Origin: Salinicola halophyticus
GTDB lineage: Bacteria; Pseudomonadota; Gammaproteobacteria; Pseudomonadales; Halomonadaceae
DNA: 64,000 nt
Reading direction: 5' to 3'
NCBI RefSeq assembly: GCF_003206695.1
Contig: NZ_PZJN01000001.1
Span: forward strand, 60,194-124,193
The notes beneath the pieces were generated by a model. The model was not told the origin of the DNA, ran no database searches, and saw nothing but the letters and a program-made list of their open reading frames with translations. The translations under genes and the position numbers were made by a program. This document shows, one piece after another, positions 1 to 9,759 of this stretch (position 1 is its first letter; each line of letters begins with the position of its first letter).

Positions 1-290
1 GCCACCTTGCCATCGCCGTACATGTCGACCGCCAGGGCGACGAACCCCAGCGCGGCCAGCTGGTCGGCCTTGTGCTTCATGTAATCGTTGAGACCCCACC
101 ACTCATGCACCAGCAGCACGCCCGGGCGGGGCTGATCGTCGCTGGCGTTGTAGGCAAGGTAACCCTGGTAAGTCTGACCGCCGGTGGAGTATTCGAAGGT
201 CTGTCCCTGGACGTGGGGCCCCTCGACCTCATCGGCCCACGCCGATACGCATATCAGGCTAAGCAGCGAGGCCAGCAGTAGTCTTCCCAT
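1..290 (-). CDS. Dienelactone hydrolase family protein (partial, N-terminal part)
   Basis: Only the first 96 or so residues lie in the window; the 3' end runs off the left edge. The reading frame starts with a hydrophobic segment ending in SAWA, which looks like a cleavable Sec signal peptide, so the enzyme is probably periplasmic. It then has the strand and loop LLVHEWWGLNDYMK, typical of dienelactone hydrolase-like alpha/beta hydrolases, followed by LAALGFVALAVDMYGDG. The catalytic Cys/Asp/His would lie beyond the edge and cannot be checked. The substrate is unknown; many exported DLH-family proteins have no assigned reaction. It is transcribed in the same direction as the GGDEF gene that lies upstream of it. 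Confidence 0.8.
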   Translation of the reverse strand, partial: MGRLLLASLLSLICVSAWADEVEGPHVQGQTFEYSTGGQTYQGYLAYNASDDQPRPGVLLVHEWWGLNDYMKHKADQLAALGFVALAVDMYGDGKV

Positions 291-364
291 TGTCGTTCTC
301 CTTGTTCGACTGGCTTGGCCAAGGCTTTCGATTGGCCTGGCGCGAGGATTGGTCGCTTTTTTCT

Positions 365-1684
365 TCATGGCGCCTGCTGTACGCGGTCTCTGCCGTTGCC
401 CTTGGCGGCTTTGACACCCGCCTCGGCGCGCGCCAGCAGGGCTTGCGCGGACTCATCCGCACGGCGTTCGGCGACCCCAAGACTAACCGAGAAAGCCAGC
501 CAATGACCATGAAACTCCACTCGGGTCGAGGCGAACCGCCCGCGTAGCCGCTCCGCGATAGCAGCGCTCTCCTGCAGGGACTTGCCGCTCAGCAACAGTG
601 CGAAGGTGTCATCGTCCAGCCTTCCGAAACTGAAACGCTCTTTCAGCGTCGCCCGACACATCTCGCCGATGCACGAGAGCACGAGATCACCGCCTTCGCG
701 TCCCCAGGCGGCGTTGATATCGCCAAAATGATCGACGTCGAAGACGATCAGCGTGAACCGGGCGGTGGCATCGCCGCTCGAGAACGCATGGCTCAACAGG
801 CCCATGAAAGGCTCTCGATTGAGGGCCGACGTCAATTCGTCCGTGGCAGTGTACGCATCCCACTGAAGCGACTGTTGCCGGCGCTGGGTGATGTCCCGCG
901 CGACGGCGATCCACCCCGGCATCTCCGAAGACGTCAATGTCAGCGCCGCGGGTAACGGACACGGCGAGAAATGGATCTCGAACCAGCGGTATCCGCGATC
1001 CCGATGCCTCAGCCTCAGCTCCAGCATCGCCGAGGCGGCCTGGGCCGCGCCCTCCGCCAGCAACCGCCGAACCCGCGAGCCATCCTCGGGGGCCATCAGG
1101 CCGAACAGTGAACTCGAACGCAGCGATGCCACGGCGATCCCGAGCATGCCCTGGGTATTGCCCGCCACGTCGCAGCAGTTGAGATCCTCGTCGAGCGCCA
1201 TGATCACGTCGTCGCTGTGATCGAGCAGTGCCTGGAGGGACAGACTTTCGCTCACCACGGGTTCGATCTTCTGCGGCAACAGGAAACCCACCAGCGCGAC
1301 CACCGCGCCATCGGCATCGCGCAGGATGCTGAGGCTGTCGTCGACCTCGCACTGCGAGCCATCCTGCCTTTCCACCACGTAGGAGAGCCGCGCCGCATGA
1401 TCGCCGCGCGCCAGCGCCTGCTGCAGCTGTTCGAGTAACGGCCAACGCTCGGGCTCGGGAATCTGGGCCAGCCATCGGTCGGGCTGAGACCGATAATCCG
1501 CCGCCTGGCGCTGACCCAATGTGCTGATGGAATCGGCGAGGAAGTGGAGCTCGCCCAGCCACCACGCCGAATCGGTGACATAGGCCGTGCCCGGCAACGA
1601 TTGCAGCCAGTGCTGCGCTTCCGCACTCAAACTGCCATCGTCATGCACGAAGGCGTTAAGTTGACCCATGCACTCCGGCCTCAT
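365..1684 (-). CDS. PAS-PAS-GGDEF protein with degenerate GGDEF motif
   Basis: A 439-residue cytoplasmic signalling protein. Residues about 30-135 and 150-268 look like two PAS sensor domains; the second ends in the PAC-like WIAVARDITQRR. A GGDEF domain follows (about 275-435), with DELTSALNREPF, the metal-site segment FDVDHFGDINAAWG and the C-terminal KAAKGNGRDR. The signature pentapeptide expected after FGR reads DDDTF (residues 357-361) instead of GGDEF/GGEEF. Diguanylate cyclase activity is therefore doubtful; the domain may be a receptor or an inactive partner. A second ATG 15 nt downstream (base 1669) has the better ribosome-binding sequence (GGAG) and could be the true start. No transmembrane segment is evident. 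Confidence 0.85.
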   Translation of the reverse strand: MRPECMGQLNAFVHDDGSLSAEAQHWLQSLPGTAYVTDSAWWLGELHFLADSISTLGQRQAADYRSQPDRWLAQIPEPERWPLLEQLQQALARGDHAARLSYVVERQDGSQCEVDDSLSILRDADGAVVALVGFLLPQKIEPVVSESLSLQALLDHSDDVIMALDEDLNCCDVAGNTQGMLGIAVASLRSSSLFGLMAPEDGSRVRRLLAEGAAQAASAMLELRLRHRDRGYRWFEIHFSPCPLPAALTLTSSEMPGWIAVARDITQRRQQSLQWDAYTATDELTSALNREPFMGLLSHAFSSGDATARFTLIVFDVDHFGDINAAWGREGGDLVLSCIGEMCRATLKERFSFGRLDDDTFALLLSGKSLQESAAIAERLRGRFASTRVEFHGHWLAFSVSLGVAERRADESAQALLARAEAGVKAAKGNGRDRVQQAP

Positions 1685-1732
1685 CTAGCCGCAGTACTAT
1701 GACGCGCGGCTGGGTGATAGAACGAAATCGCG

Positions 1733-2056
1733 TCAGCGTGAACCGACACGACGTTGATTCAGTTCCGGCGAAACGAACGCGGCATCTTCGAGCGATGCCC
1801 CCGTGTCGTCGCTCTTGCGCTCGGCTTTGGTATCGTGGCCTGTAGAACGGGCACGGCCACAGGCCTCGGCCAGTTGACGCAGCTCGTCGCGCGTCAATTC
1901 GAAACGCTGTATGCCCGACTGCTCCTGCCAGATCACGAAAATCACCGGCACGGCACGCGACTGATCGACACCGACGATTCGGCCGCGGCGCTCTGTTTCG
2001 GGTTCGTGGATGGTCTCGCCGATCAAACGATGCGCATTGATGATGTTGTCCTGCAT
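1733..2056 (-). CDS. Hypothetical protein, 107 aa
   Basis: The likely start is MQDNIINAHRLIGE at base 2056, with AGAGG about ten bases upstream. An in-frame extension reaches base 2224, but it reads as low-quality coding (Phe/His-rich) and was left out. The protein is soluble and charged, with a beta-rich core (GRIVGVDQSRAVPVIFVIW) and a helix (LTRDELRQLAEACGRA), and ends in a polar, probably disordered tail. The family is not recognised. It is separated from the GGDEF gene by about 48 bases on the same strand and may be co-transcribed with it. Confidence 0.55.
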   Translation of the reverse strand: MQDNIINAHRLIGETIHEPETERRGRIVGVDQSRAVPVIFVIWQEQSGIQRFELTRDELRQLAEACGRARSTGHDTKAERKSDDTGASLEDAAFVSPELNQRRVGSR

Positions 2057-2456
2057 GACGCCGCCGACCTCTGTGCGTAAATGAAACGATGAGTGGATGA
2101 AATGATGCGTAGATAAAAATACGCGTGAATAAAAATGACATTCGTTCAGCGCTACATTAGAGGGTCGGCCCGGCAAGTCCAAGCCCGCAAGCACATTTGC
2201 CCAGCTTACACGCTCTATCGACACCTGATCGAACGACTTGAGCGCAAATCAGGCATGACTTCGGCGCTAAGGGACACGATTTCGGGATTCGACGAACCGG
2301 GCCAAAGGCTCAGGTCAAACCGCACAATCGCGGGCAGCAGGCGAAGCGCTCGCAGCAGAAAGACTGCGTGAAAGAGAGATTAAGTAGTAGAAGGGATGAC
2401 ACAGCAGAGGAAAACGCCACGGAGCACGGACTGCGCCATGCTCGCCCGGAAAACGA
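2057..2456. other. Intergenic stretch without recognised gene
   Basis: About 400 bases between the small hypothetical gene and the gap terminator. Short open frames exist on both strands, but none has a convincing start, codon pattern or recognisable product. It presumably carries the promoter of the hypothetical/GGDEF genes. An AT-richer patch near 2085-2150 is the likeliest place, but no clear -35/-10 pair was found. Confidence 0.5.
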
Positions 2457-2487
2457 CGTCGGGCGACAGCCATGCTGTCGCCCGACG
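2457..2487 (-). terminator. Rho-independent terminator of gap
   Basis: A perfect 13-bp stem (CGTCGGGCGACAG and its complement) closes a 5-nt loop 27 bases beyond the gap stop codon. On the minus strand the stem is followed a few bases later by a short TTTT run. Confidence 0.8.
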
Positions 2488-2513
2488 CGTTCAGATCCCG
2501 GATCCGTCCGAAA

Positions 2514-3515
2514 TCAGCTGGCAGCCTGCATCGCCAGTGCGGTATCCAACATGCGGTTGGAGAAGCCCCACTCGTTGTCGTACCAGGCCATGACCTTGAC
2601 CAGACGCCCATTGACGCGCGTGTGGTTGGTGTCAAAGGTCGACGAGTTGGCATCATGGTTGAAATCGATCGAGACCAGTGGCTGCGAGTTCACCGCCAAC
2701 ACCGCCGACTTGGCAGCCGCCTTCTCGACGATCTGGTTGATCTCTTCCTTGCTGGTATCGCGGCCGGCGGTGAAGGTCAGATCCACCAGCGACACGTTGA
2801 TCACCGGCACACGAACCGCCAGGCCATCGAGCTTGCCGTTCAGCTCCGGCAGCACGATACCCACGGCCGCGGCAGCGCCGGTCTGAGTCGGGATCATCGA
2901 CTGGGTCGCGCTACGCGCCCGGTACGGATCCTTGTGATACACGTCCGAGAGGTTCTGGTCATTGGTGTAGGCATGCACCGTGGTCATCAGACCGCTCTCG
3001 ATGCCGACCCCTTCCTGCAGCGCCTGTGCCACCGGCGCCAGACAGTTGGTAGTGCAGGAAGCGTTGGAGACGACGCGATGCTCGGGCTTGAGCACATGCT
3101 CATTGACCCCGAATACCACCATTGCATCGGCGTCACCGCTGGGCGCGGAAATCAGCACACGCTCGGCGCCGGCTTCGATGTGCTTGGCGGCAGCGTCACG
3201 CTTGGTGAACAGCCCCGTGCACTCCATCACCAAATCGACGTTCAGCGATTTCCAGGGCAGCTGTGCCGGATCGCGCTCGGAGAGGATCCGGATGCTATCT
3301 CCGTCTACGCTCAGAGTATCGCTATCGTGAGTGACCTCGAATCCGAAATGCCCGTGGACGCTGTCGTGACGTAGCAAATGGGCATTAAGCGCCGGATCGC
3401 CCAGATCGTTGATGGCGACGACTTCGATCCGATCCCGATAGCCGTTTTCGTACATGGCACGAAGCACGTTACGGCCGATGCGGCCGAATCCATTGATGGC
3501 GACACGCAATGTCAT
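2514..3515 (-). CDS. gap: Type I glyceraldehyde-3-phosphate dehydrogenase
   Basis: 333 residues, the usual length for GapA. It catalyses NAD-dependent oxidation and phosphorylation of glyceraldehyde 3-phosphate in the lower glycolytic/Entner-Doudoroff pathway. The Rossmann motif [11 protein letters not shown] is at residues 7-18, and the catalytic Cys154 lies in [12 protein letters not shown], with the His in [22 protein letters not shown] near the C-terminus is typical of the family. A strong GAGGAG ribosome-binding site precedes the ATG. It diverges from edd across about 330 bases holding a palindromic operator candidate, an arrangement common in gammaproteobacteria where HexR controls both genes. 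It ends at a strong hairpin terminator. Confidence 0.97.
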   Translation of the reverse strand: MTLRVAINGFGRIGRNVLRAMYENGYRDRIEVVAINDLGDPALNAHLLRHDSVHGHFGFEVTHDSDTLSVDGDSIRILSERDPAQLPWKSLNVDLVMECTGLFTKRDAAAKHIEAGAERVLISAPSGDADAMVVFGVNEHVLKPEHRVVSNASCTTNCLAPVAQALQEGVGIESGLMTTVHAYTNDQNLSDVYHKDPYRARSATQSMIPTQTGAAAAVGIVLPELNGKLDGLAVRVPVINVSLVDLTFTAGRDTSKEEINQIVEKAAAKSAVLAVNSQPLVSIDFNHDANSSTFDTNHTRVNGRLVKVMAWYDNEWGFSNRMLDTALAMQAAS

Positions 3516-3843
3516 GGTGCTCTCCTCTTGGTGACGTAATTCGAAAGTTCAGCTGCGTGGCATAGCCGCGCCCTCGTGACAGCCTCTCGAGGCAAGCGCT
3601 GTGAAAGCCTGAAACGTCAGGTTCTGCTAGCGCCTGCATTGGCAGACACCTGGGCGACGCCGGATCGAGCGCCAAGCTCGATCACCGTGGAGCTCGTGAA
3701 CAGTCTAGAACACGCAGTCTAGAACATTGCTGCATGAAAAAATATTACTCCGAAAGACTAATACAAAAGGCTCATTCGCGAACAAATGCGATGTTTTTTT
3801 GGTAAGTTTACCAAACAAACCTGACAGCTCGATGAGGCACACC
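3516..3843. other. gap/edd divergent control region
   Basis: 328 bases between the divergent gap and edd starts. The gap-proximal part is GC-rich; from about 3715 it turns AT-rich, which suits edd promoter sequences. It contains a near-perfect palindrome (listed separately). An in-frame edd extension from base 3727 is open, but it runs through the palindrome and lacks family similarity, so the ATG at 3844 was preferred. Confidence 0.6.
3798..3815. promoter_or_regulatory. Palindromic operator candidate (HexR-type) upstream of edd
   Basis: TTTGGTAAGTTTACCAAA is an 18-bp palindrome broken only at its two central bases, 28 bases upstream of the edd ATG. The inner GTAA..TTAC arms resemble the published HexR consensus family (TGTAAT-N-ATTACA). 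A HexR/RpiR protein is encoded 12 kb away. The spacing between half-sites is shorter than in that consensus, so assignment to HexR is inference. Confidence 0.5.
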
Positions 3844-5694
3844 ATGAAGCTCAATTCTACAGTCGACCGTGTGACGCGACGCATCGAGGAGCGCTCAGCC
3901 GATCGTCGCCGCCTCTATGAAGAACGCATGCAGCAGCAGCATCGTCGCGGCGTTCATCGCGCCGAGCTCTCCTGCGGCAACCTGGCGCATGGCTTCGCCG
4001 CCTGCAACGCCGGCGACAAGAACAGCCTCAAGCTGATGAACAGCACCAACATCGGCATCGTCTCCTCCTACAACGACATGCTGTCGGCGCATCAGCCTCT
4101 CGAGCACTTCCCCGCACTGATCAAGCAAGCCGCCCGCGGCATGGGCAGCACCGCCCAGTTCGCCGGCGGCGTGCCGGCCATGTGTGACGGCGTGACCCAG
4201 GGCCAGCCGGGCATGGAACTGTCGCTGTTCTCCCGCGACGTGATCGCCATGTCGACGGCGGTGGCGATGTCGCACAACATGTTCGACGGTGCACTCTATC
4301 TTGGTGTGTGTGACAAGATCGTGCCAGGACTGTTCATCGGCGCGGCGCGCTTCGGCCATCTGCCGGCCGTGTTCGTTCCCGCCGGGCCAATGCCGAGCGG
4401 CCTGCCCAACGCCGAGAAATCTCGTATCCGCCAGCTCTACGCCGAAGGCAAGGTCGGACGTGACGCGCTGCTGGAAGCGGAGTCGGAGTCCTACCATAGC
4501 GCCGGCACCTGCACCTTCTACGGTACCGCCAACTCCAATCAGCTGATGCTCGAGATGATGGGCCTGCACATGCCGGGCACTTCCTTCGTCAATCCGGGCA
4601 CCCCGCTGCGCGACGCGATCACCCGTTTCAGTACCGAACAGGTGATCCGCAACAGCGATCAGGGCGGTGACTATCATCCGTTCTACAAGCAGATCGACGC
4701 CCACGCCATCGTCAACGCCATGGTCGGACTGCTCACCTCCGGCGGTTCGACCAACCACACGCTGCATCTGGTGGCGATGGCTGCCGCGGTCGGCCTGACC
4801 ATCACCTGGGACGATTTTGCCGAGCTGTCGACGGTAATTCCCGGGCTGACTCGCATCTATCCCAACGGCCAGGCTGACGTGAATCACTTCCATGCCGCCG
4901 GCGGCGTCAGTTTCCTGGTGCGCGAACTGCTCTCGGCGGGCTTGATGCACGCCGACGTGCGCACCGCCTTCGGCACCGACATGCACGCCTACACCCAGGA
5001 GCCGTTCCTCGATGGCGATCGTCTGATATGGCGCGAAGGCACGCAGCAGAGTCTCGATGAAGACGTGTTGCGACCGGTGACCCGACCGTTCTCGTCCACC
5101 GGCGGCCTCGCCGTGCTCGACGGTAATCTGGGCCGCGGCGTGATCAAGGTGTCCGCCGTCAAGCCGGAGTTTCGCCGGGTCGAAGCGCCGGTGCGAATCT
5201 TCGATGACCAGAGCCAGGTCAGGGCCGCGTTCGAAAGCGGGGAAATGGACCGGGACATCATCGTCGTCGTGCGTTTCCAGGGGCCGCGCGCCAACGGCAT
5301 GCCGGAGCTTCACCAATTGACGCCGTTTCTGGGCGTGCTGCAGGATCGCGGCCACAAGGTCGCGCTGGTCACCGATGGGCGAATGTCCGGTGCCTCTGGT
5401 AAGGTACCCGCGGCGATCCACGTCACGCCGGAGGCGGTCGACGCAGGCCCCCTCGCCTATCTGCGCGATGGAGACAGAGTGCTGCTCGACCCCGACAACG
5501 GCGTACTCGAAGCCCTCGTCGATGCCGAAACCTGGGCACAACGCGAACCGGCGACCTGCGATCTGGATCACTATCATCATGGAATGGGTCGCGAGCTGTT
5601 CGCCGGTTTCCGCCAGCTGGTCGGTGGTGCCGAGGAAGGCGCGGCTACCTTTGGCGGCTTCGAGGCCGCCGACTTGCCCGGAGGGCACAAATGA
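3844..5694 (+). CDS. edd: Phosphogluconate dehydratase (Entner-Doudoroff)
   Basis: 616 residues from ATG 3844 (GAGG about 8 bases upstream); characterised Edd proteins are slightly over 600. It dehydrates 6-phosphogluconate to KDPG and belongs to the IlvD/Edd [4Fe-4S] family. Family signatures include [12 protein letters not shown] near residue 78, the cysteine in [24 protein letters not shown], the cysteine of [13 protein letters not shown], and the C-terminal [26 protein letters not shown]. It is the first gene of edd-glk-mutarotase-aldo/keto reductase, in which each junction is a 4-bp stop/start overlap. It is probably repressed by HexR, with KDPG as inducer, through the palindrome upstream. 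Confidence 0.97.
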   Translation: MKLNSTVDRVTRRIEERSADRRRLYEERMQQQHRRGVHRAELSCGNLAHGFAACNAGDKNSLKLMNSTNIGIVSSYNDMLSAHQPLEHFPALIKQAARGMGSTAQFAGGVPAMCDGVTQGQPGMELSLFSRDVIAMSTAVAMSHNMFDGALYLGVCDKIVPGLFIGAARFGHLPAVFVPAGPMPSGLPNAEKSRIRQLYAEGKVGRDALLEAESESYHSAGTCTFYGTANSNQLMLEMMGLHMPGTSFVNPGTPLRDAITRFSTEQVIRNSDQGGDYHPFYKQIDAHAIVNAMVGLLTSGGSTNHTLHLVAMAAAVGLTITWDDFAELSTVIPGLTRIYPNGQADVNHFHAAGGVSFLVRELLSAGLMHADVRTAFGTDMHAYTQEPFLDGDRLIWREGTQQSLDEDVLRPVTRPFSSTGGLAVLDGNLGRGVIKVSAVKPEFRRVEAPVRIFDDQSQVRAAFESGEMDRDIIVVVRFQGPRANGMPELHQLTPFLGVLQDRGHKVALVTDGRMSGASGKVPAAIHVTPEAVDAGPLAYLRDGDRVLLDPDNGVLEALVDAETWAQREPATCDLDHYHHGMGRELFAGFRQLVGGAEEGAATFGGFEAADLPGGHK

Positions 5695-6650
5695 CCACTC
5701 CCGCCCTGATCGGCGACATCGGTGGAACCAACGCGCGCTTTGCCTTGGTCATGCCTGGCAGCGTCGAACTGCAGTCGATCGAAACGCTTCCCTGCACCCA
5801 CTACGCAGGGCTGGTCGAGGCCATTCAGGCCTACCTGAAGAAGGTCGGCGCCGAAGCGCCCGAGGAGGCCTGCCTGGCCTTCGCCTGCCCGGTTCATGAA
5901 GACTGGGTCAAGATGACCAACAATGATTGGGCGTTCTCCAAGAAAGCGGTTGCCGAACAGCTGGGGCTGTCGAATTTCAAGGTCATCAACGACTTCACCG
6001 CCCAGGCGCTCGGCATCCCGCATATCGACGACAAGGATCTGGTCAAGATCGGCGACGGCGAGGCCGAGGCCCGCCGTCCTCGCCTGGTCATGGGGCCCGG
6101 CACGGGGCTGGGCGTGGCCGGCCTGGTTCCCAGCCGGCGCCACTGGATCCCGCTGACCACGGAAGGCGGCCATGCCACCTTCGCCCCCACCGATAAGCGC
6201 GAACGTCAGCTGCTCGGCTACTTCCGCGCCCGTTACGACCGGGTCTCGATCGAGCGCCTGCTGTGCGGCCAGGGGCTGCTCGATCTCTATCTGGCTCACG
6301 CCGCGCTGCTCAACGTCACCGCGCAGTACAATACGCCGGCCGAAGTCACCGGCGCCGCGCGTGCCGGCGACCGCGTCGCCCGCGAGGCGCTGCTGCGCTT
6401 TCTCAAGATTCTCGGCAGCTCGGCCGGCGACGTCGCCCTGACGCTAGGCTCGCTGGGCGGTGTCTACCTCTGCGGCGGCATCATTCCGCGCCTCGTCGAT
6501 TGGCTGCCGCGCAGCGACTTCCGTCGCGCCTTTGCCGACAAGGGCCGCCTGAGCGCCTACAATGCCGGCATCCCCACCTGGGTGGTGACCGCGCCGTGGA
6601 CCGGACTGCTGGGCGCGGCGGAAGCTCTGCATAACGAGGAGGTGACATGA
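5691..6650 (+). CDS. glk: Glucokinase (bacterial Glk/ROK-unrelated family)
   Basis: 319 residues, matching E. coli-type Glk. It phosphorylates glucose with ATP in the cytoplasm, feeding 6-phosphogluconate formation through zwf/pgl. The N-terminal phosphate-1 motif [14 protein letters not shown] and [11 protein letters not shown] are present. The nucleotide site [13 protein letters not shown] and [12 protein letters not shown] (catalytic and sugar-binding region) follow, then [11 protein letters not shown]. The start overlaps the edd stop as ATGA, implying translational coupling. Confidence 0.95.
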   Translation: MTTPALIGDIGGTNARFALVMPGSVELQSIETLPCTHYAGLVEAIQAYLKKVGAEAPEEACLAFACPVHEDWVKMTNNDWAFSKKAVAEQLGLSNFKVINDFTAQALGIPHIDDKDLVKIGDGEAEARRPRLVMGPGTGLGVAGLVPSRRHWIPLTTEGGHATFAPTDKRERQLLGYFRARYDRVSIERLLCGQGLLDLYLAHAALLNVTAQYNTPAEVTGAARAGDRVAREALLRFLKILGSSAGDVALTLGSLGGVYLCGGIIPRLVDWLPRSDFRRAFADKGRLSAYNAGIPTWVVTAPWTGLLGAAEALHNEEVT

Positions 6651-7564
6651 TCCCGGATACGCTGCGGGAGTTGATCGATGCGACCGACGGCCAGCAAGAG
6701 GCCGAGTGGGAAGGCCGACGTCTTCTGCTGCTCAACGCCGAATGGGGCGAGCTTGCGATCTCGCTGCAGGGCGCACAGGTTCTGCACTTTTTACCTTTCG
6801 CCGACGAAGCCGGGCGAGCCTCGAGCACCCGACCGGCTCCCGGCGCGGAGGATGGCTGGCTGTGGGTGACGCCGACGCCGCAAGCCATGCCGGGCGCCAT
6901 CCGCGGCGGTATTCCCGTCTGCTGGCCATGGTTCGCCGACGAGTCACCGGATGGCAAGGGCCCCATGCATGGCCCCGCGCGCACGGCGCCGTGGCGTGTC
7001 GATGCCGTCGACGACAGCGTTTCCGGCAGCGGCGTCGAGATTCACCTCTCTCCTGAAGAGCGCCTGCACGACCAGCTCGTTCCCAACGTCGTGGTTCATG
7101 CCAACGACAAGCGTCTGACCGTCGAATTGATGACCCGCCACGCCGGCACCACACCGGTCAAGCTGACCGGGGCCCTGCACAGTTATTTCGCCGTTGCCGA
7201 TACCCATCGGTGCCGCGTCGAGGGGCTGGCGGGCGCGCGGTATCTGGACAAGCTCGAACACTTTGCCGAGCACCATCAGCAGGGCGAACTGGGCATCCGA
7301 GGCGCGCTGGATCGCATCTACCAGTCCAATCGCGCCGTGGTACTGGACGACGGCCAGCGCCGCCTGCTGATCAGCAAACAGGGCAGCGACTCCACGGTCG
7401 TCTGGCACCCCGGTGACGGTCTGCCGGACGATACCCCCGCCTCGGCCGGCTTGCGCTTCGTCTGCGTCGAAGCCGCCTGTACCCGGGTCGATCCGGTATG
7501 GCTGGTCCCCGACAGTCAACACCTGCTGTCCACCACCATCGTGCGAGAGGAACAGCCGGCGTGA
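6647..7564 (+). CDS. D-hexose-6-phosphate mutarotase (aldose 1-epimerase family)
   Basis: 305 residues with the glucose-6-phosphate 1-epimerase (YeaD-like) pattern. AIRGGIPVCWPWFADE carries the sugar-phosphate-binding region, then HGPARTAPW (catalytic His), TGALHSYFAVADT, and C-terminal VCVEAA. It interconverts alpha and beta anomers of glucose-6-phosphate, which makes sense between glucokinase and glucose-6-phosphate dehydrogenase. It overlaps the glk stop by 4 bases and hands over to the next gene with a GTGA overlap. There is no signal peptide, so it is cytoplasmic. Confidence 0.9.
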   Translation: MIPDTLRELIDATDGQQEAEWEGRRLLLLNAEWGELAISLQGAQVLHFLPFADEAGRASSTRPAPGAEDGWLWVTPTPQAMPGAIRGGIPVCWPWFADESPDGKGPMHGPARTAPWRVDAVDDSVSGSGVEIHLSPEERLHDQLVPNVVVHANDKRLTVELMTRHAGTTPVKLTGALHSYFAVADTHRCRVEGLAGARYLDKLEHFAEHHQQGELGIRGALDRIYQSNRAVVLDDGQRRLLISKQGSDSTVVWHPGDGLPDDTPASAGLRFVCVEAACTRVDPVWLVPDSQHLLSTTIVREEQPA

Positions 7565-8436
7565 GTGACGATCTGATTTTCGATTCGCCCTTCATTCTGG
7601 GCATGATGCGCCTTTACGAGCGCCCCGAATTCGACGATGTCGAAAAGTTCGCCGACTGGCTGGAAGCGCGAGTCGACCAGGGCCTGCACTGGTTCGATCA
7701 CGCCGACAGCTACGGCAACCACCTGGGCGAACAGCGCTTCGGCGAGGCACTGGCCCGCCGGCCGTCGCTCAAGTCCCGGGTTCGAGTGGTGACCAAGGGC
7801 AATATCGTTCTGCCGCATCGCGACACCTCTGCGTTCGGGGTCAAGCATTACGACACTTCCGAACGTCATCTCACCCAGGTCATCGACGGTTCCCTGTCTC
7901 GTCTCGGCGTCGATCGTCTGGATCATTTCATGCTGCATCGCCCCGACCCGCTGATGGATACCGAAGCCGCGGCACGGGCGCTGGACGACGCCATCGCGGC
8001 CGGCAAGGTCGGTGCGGTGGGCGTGTCGTACTTTCTGCCGGAGCAGTGGCGACGCCTGCAGGCTGCGATGGATAATCGGCTAGGCGCTCATCAGCTCAAA
8101 CTGTCGCTGGCACATCCGGATGCCTTGTTCGACGGCTTCTACGACGCCGTCCTCGCCGACGGAATGGCACCGATGGCTTCGTCCCCACTGGGGGGTGGGT
8201 CAGTGTTCGAAGACGTGCTGGGCAGCGCGCTGTCTCGACTGGCGGAACAGCTCAACTCGACCACTGCCGGGCTGGCGCTGGCCTGGCTGAGACGCCTGCC
8301 GGGCAGACCGGTGCCGGTGACCGGCACTTTGGATGAAAGACGTATCGACAATCTACTGCTGAGCAGTAATCTCGAACTCGATCGCCCGACCTGGTTTGCA
8401 CTGCTCGAGGAAGCTCGCAGCCACCGGGTGCCTTGA
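7561..8436 (+). CDS. Aldo/keto reductase family oxidoreductase
   Basis: Read from GTG 7561, which overlaps the mutarotase stop (GTGA) and has GAGAGG about 11 bases upstream; this gives 291 residues. A longer frame from 7498 is possible but lies wholly inside the upstream gene. AKR features: DHADSYG with the catalytic Asp/Tyr, VVTKGNI with Lys, DHFMLHRPD with His, and GKVGAVGVSYF. It resembles the YdhF/Tas-like NADPH-dependent reductases whose physiological substrates are unclear. The operon position suggests a carbonyl or sugar substrate linked to glucose metabolism, which is inference. Confidence 0.85.
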   Translation: MSDDLIFDSPFILGMMRLYERPEFDDVEKFADWLEARVDQGLHWFDHADSYGNHLGEQRFGEALARRPSLKSRVRVVTKGNIVLPHRDTSAFGVKHYDTSERHLTQVIDGSLSRLGVDRLDHFMLHRPDPLMDTEAAARALDDAIAAGKVGAVGVSYFLPEQWRRLQAAMDNRLGAHQLKLSLAHPDALFDGFYDAVLADGMAPMASSPLGGGSVFEDVLGSALSRLAEQLNSTTAGLALAWLRRLPGRPVPVTGTLDERRIDNLLLSSNLELDRPTWFALLEEARSHRVP

Positions 8437-8499
8437 TGACGTTTGATGCGGCGTCTTGCTCGACAGGCCCAGCCGACAAGACAGGTCGCTGAGATCAGG

Positions 8500-8544
8500 T
8501 TCGACAAGACCAGATTCGAAAAGGCCAGGTTCGACAAGACCAAG
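8500..8544. repeat. Three 15-bp tandem units upstream of the PfkB kinase
   Basis: TTCGACAAGACCAGA, TTCGAAAAGGCCAGG and TTCGACAAGACCAAG follow one another directly, preceded by a partial unit, in the 150-bp spacer between the aldo/keto reductase and the sugar kinase. On the minus strand they read as a pentapeptide-like LSNL repeat, but no real gene is there. Confidence 0.85.
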
Positions 8545-8588
8545 TACGCCGCATCAGGATTCCCGCTAGAGAAGAGAGTCGGTAACCC

Positions 8589-9557
8589 ATGACCCCTATC
8601 ATCGCCTTCGGCGAAGCCCTCGTCGACATGCTGTCCAGCCGCCTCGGCACCGACAGCGGCCCCGAGTCTTTCACCCCCTACGCGGGCGGTGCGCCGGCCA
8701 ATGCCGCCGTGGCGTGCGCCAGACAGGGTATCCCCAGCCTGTTTCTCGGCATGATCGGCGATGATCGCTTCGGCGATTTCCTGGTCGATGAGCTCAATCG
8801 CTACGGCGTCGACACCCAGCACGTGGTAAGGACCCGCGAGGCCCGCACGGCGCTGGCTTTCGTCTCCCGCGATGCTCAGGGCGAGCGTCAGTTCGACTTC
8901 TATCGCCCCCCCGCTGCCGACCTGCTGTATCGCCGCGAACACTTGCCATCCGGCATCTTCACCGAGCCGGCGCTGGTTCACCTGTGCAGCAACAGTCTGA
9001 CCGATACCGCCATTGCCCGCACCACGCTGGATCTGGCCAGTATCGCCCGCCGCGGTGGCTGCCTGATCAGCGTCGACGTCAATCTGCGCGCGATGCTGTG
9101 GCCACAGGGCAACGTCGATATCGGACTGGTCGAGCAACTGCTGGAACGTGCCCACGTCATCAAGCTTTCCACCGAAGAGCTGGATACCCTGCGCGGCGAT
9201 CGCAGCGTCGACGAATGGACCAGCGCCAGGCTGGCCAAGGGCGCCCGACTGATCGTGATCACCGATGGCCCGGGCCCGGTAATCGCCTATCAGGCCGATC
9301 GTCAGCAACAGGCAATACCGCCAAGCGTGCAGGCAGTCGATACCACTGCCGCCGGCGATGCCTTCATCGGCGGGCTGCTGGCTTCCCTGTCACGAGACGA
9401 CGTGACCTGCGAGACACTCTCCGACTGGCTGGCCGACGAAGCCCGCCTGAGCGAGGCGCTGACGTTTGCCTGCCGCTGCGGCGCCTTCGCCGCCACCCGT
9501 GCCGGGTCTTTCGTTTCGCTGCCCGGCGCCGACGATCTCGACGACCTGCCGCGCTAG
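8589..9557 (+). CDS. PfkB-family carbohydrate kinase (fructokinase-like)
   Basis: 322 residues. PfkB signature 1 is seen as YAGGAPANAAVACARQG (about residues 36-52), and signature 2 with the catalytic Asp as VDTTAAGDAFIGG (about 254-266). VDVNLRAMLWP and VIKLSTEEL are also typical of fructokinases, which phosphorylate fructose with ATP. A 2-keto-3-deoxygluconate kinase role cannot be excluded from sequence alone. It follows the glucose operon after 152 bases with its own ribosome-binding site (GAGAG), and probably supplies fructose-6-phosphate to the Entner-Doudoroff route by way of isomerase and zwf. Confidence 0.88.
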   Translation: MTPIIAFGEALVDMLSSRLGTDSGPESFTPYAGGAPANAAVACARQGIPSLFLGMIGDDRFGDFLVDELNRYGVDTQHVVRTREARTALAFVSRDAQGERQFDFYRPPAADLLYRREHLPSGIFTEPALVHLCSNSLTDTAIARTTLDLASIARRGGCLISVDVNLRAMLWPQGNVDIGLVEQLLERAHVIKLSTEELDTLRGDRSVDEWTSARLAKGARLIVITDGPGPVIAYQADRQQQAIPPSVQAVDTTAAGDAFIGGLLASLSRDDVTCETLSDWLADEARLSEALTFACRCGAFAATRAGSFVSLPGADDLDDLPR

Positions 9558-9759
9558 GACAAGCTGTTCGTTACGGCGCCCTCGCCGTGCTTACACGCTG
9601 TCGCCACGCTCATGTCGCGAAGCTACCCGACGCCGTCCTGTCGCGACGGCGTCTACTCCTATCGTCTAATCGACCTTCGGCGCCCTGCCTCGAATGGTAA
9701 TGTCTCACCAACCGATCGCCTGCGAGAGCATCATGTTCGGACATTCACTCAAGCCTTGA

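Noticed and set aside
3727..3843. N-terminal extension of edd
   Set aside because: The extra 39 codons run through the operator palindrome and AT-rich promoter DNA; the ATG at 3844 has a better ribosome-binding site and gives the family length.
3895..5688. 597-codon open frame on the minus strand
   Set aside because: It is the antisense shadow of edd; high GC third positions keep it open. The His/Gly/Arg-rich translation matches no family.
8139..9308. 389-codon minus-strand frame with LSNL pentapeptide-like repeats
   Set aside because: The repeat is the 15-bp tandem DNA repeat read backwards; the rest is antisense to the aldo/keto reductase and PfkB genes.
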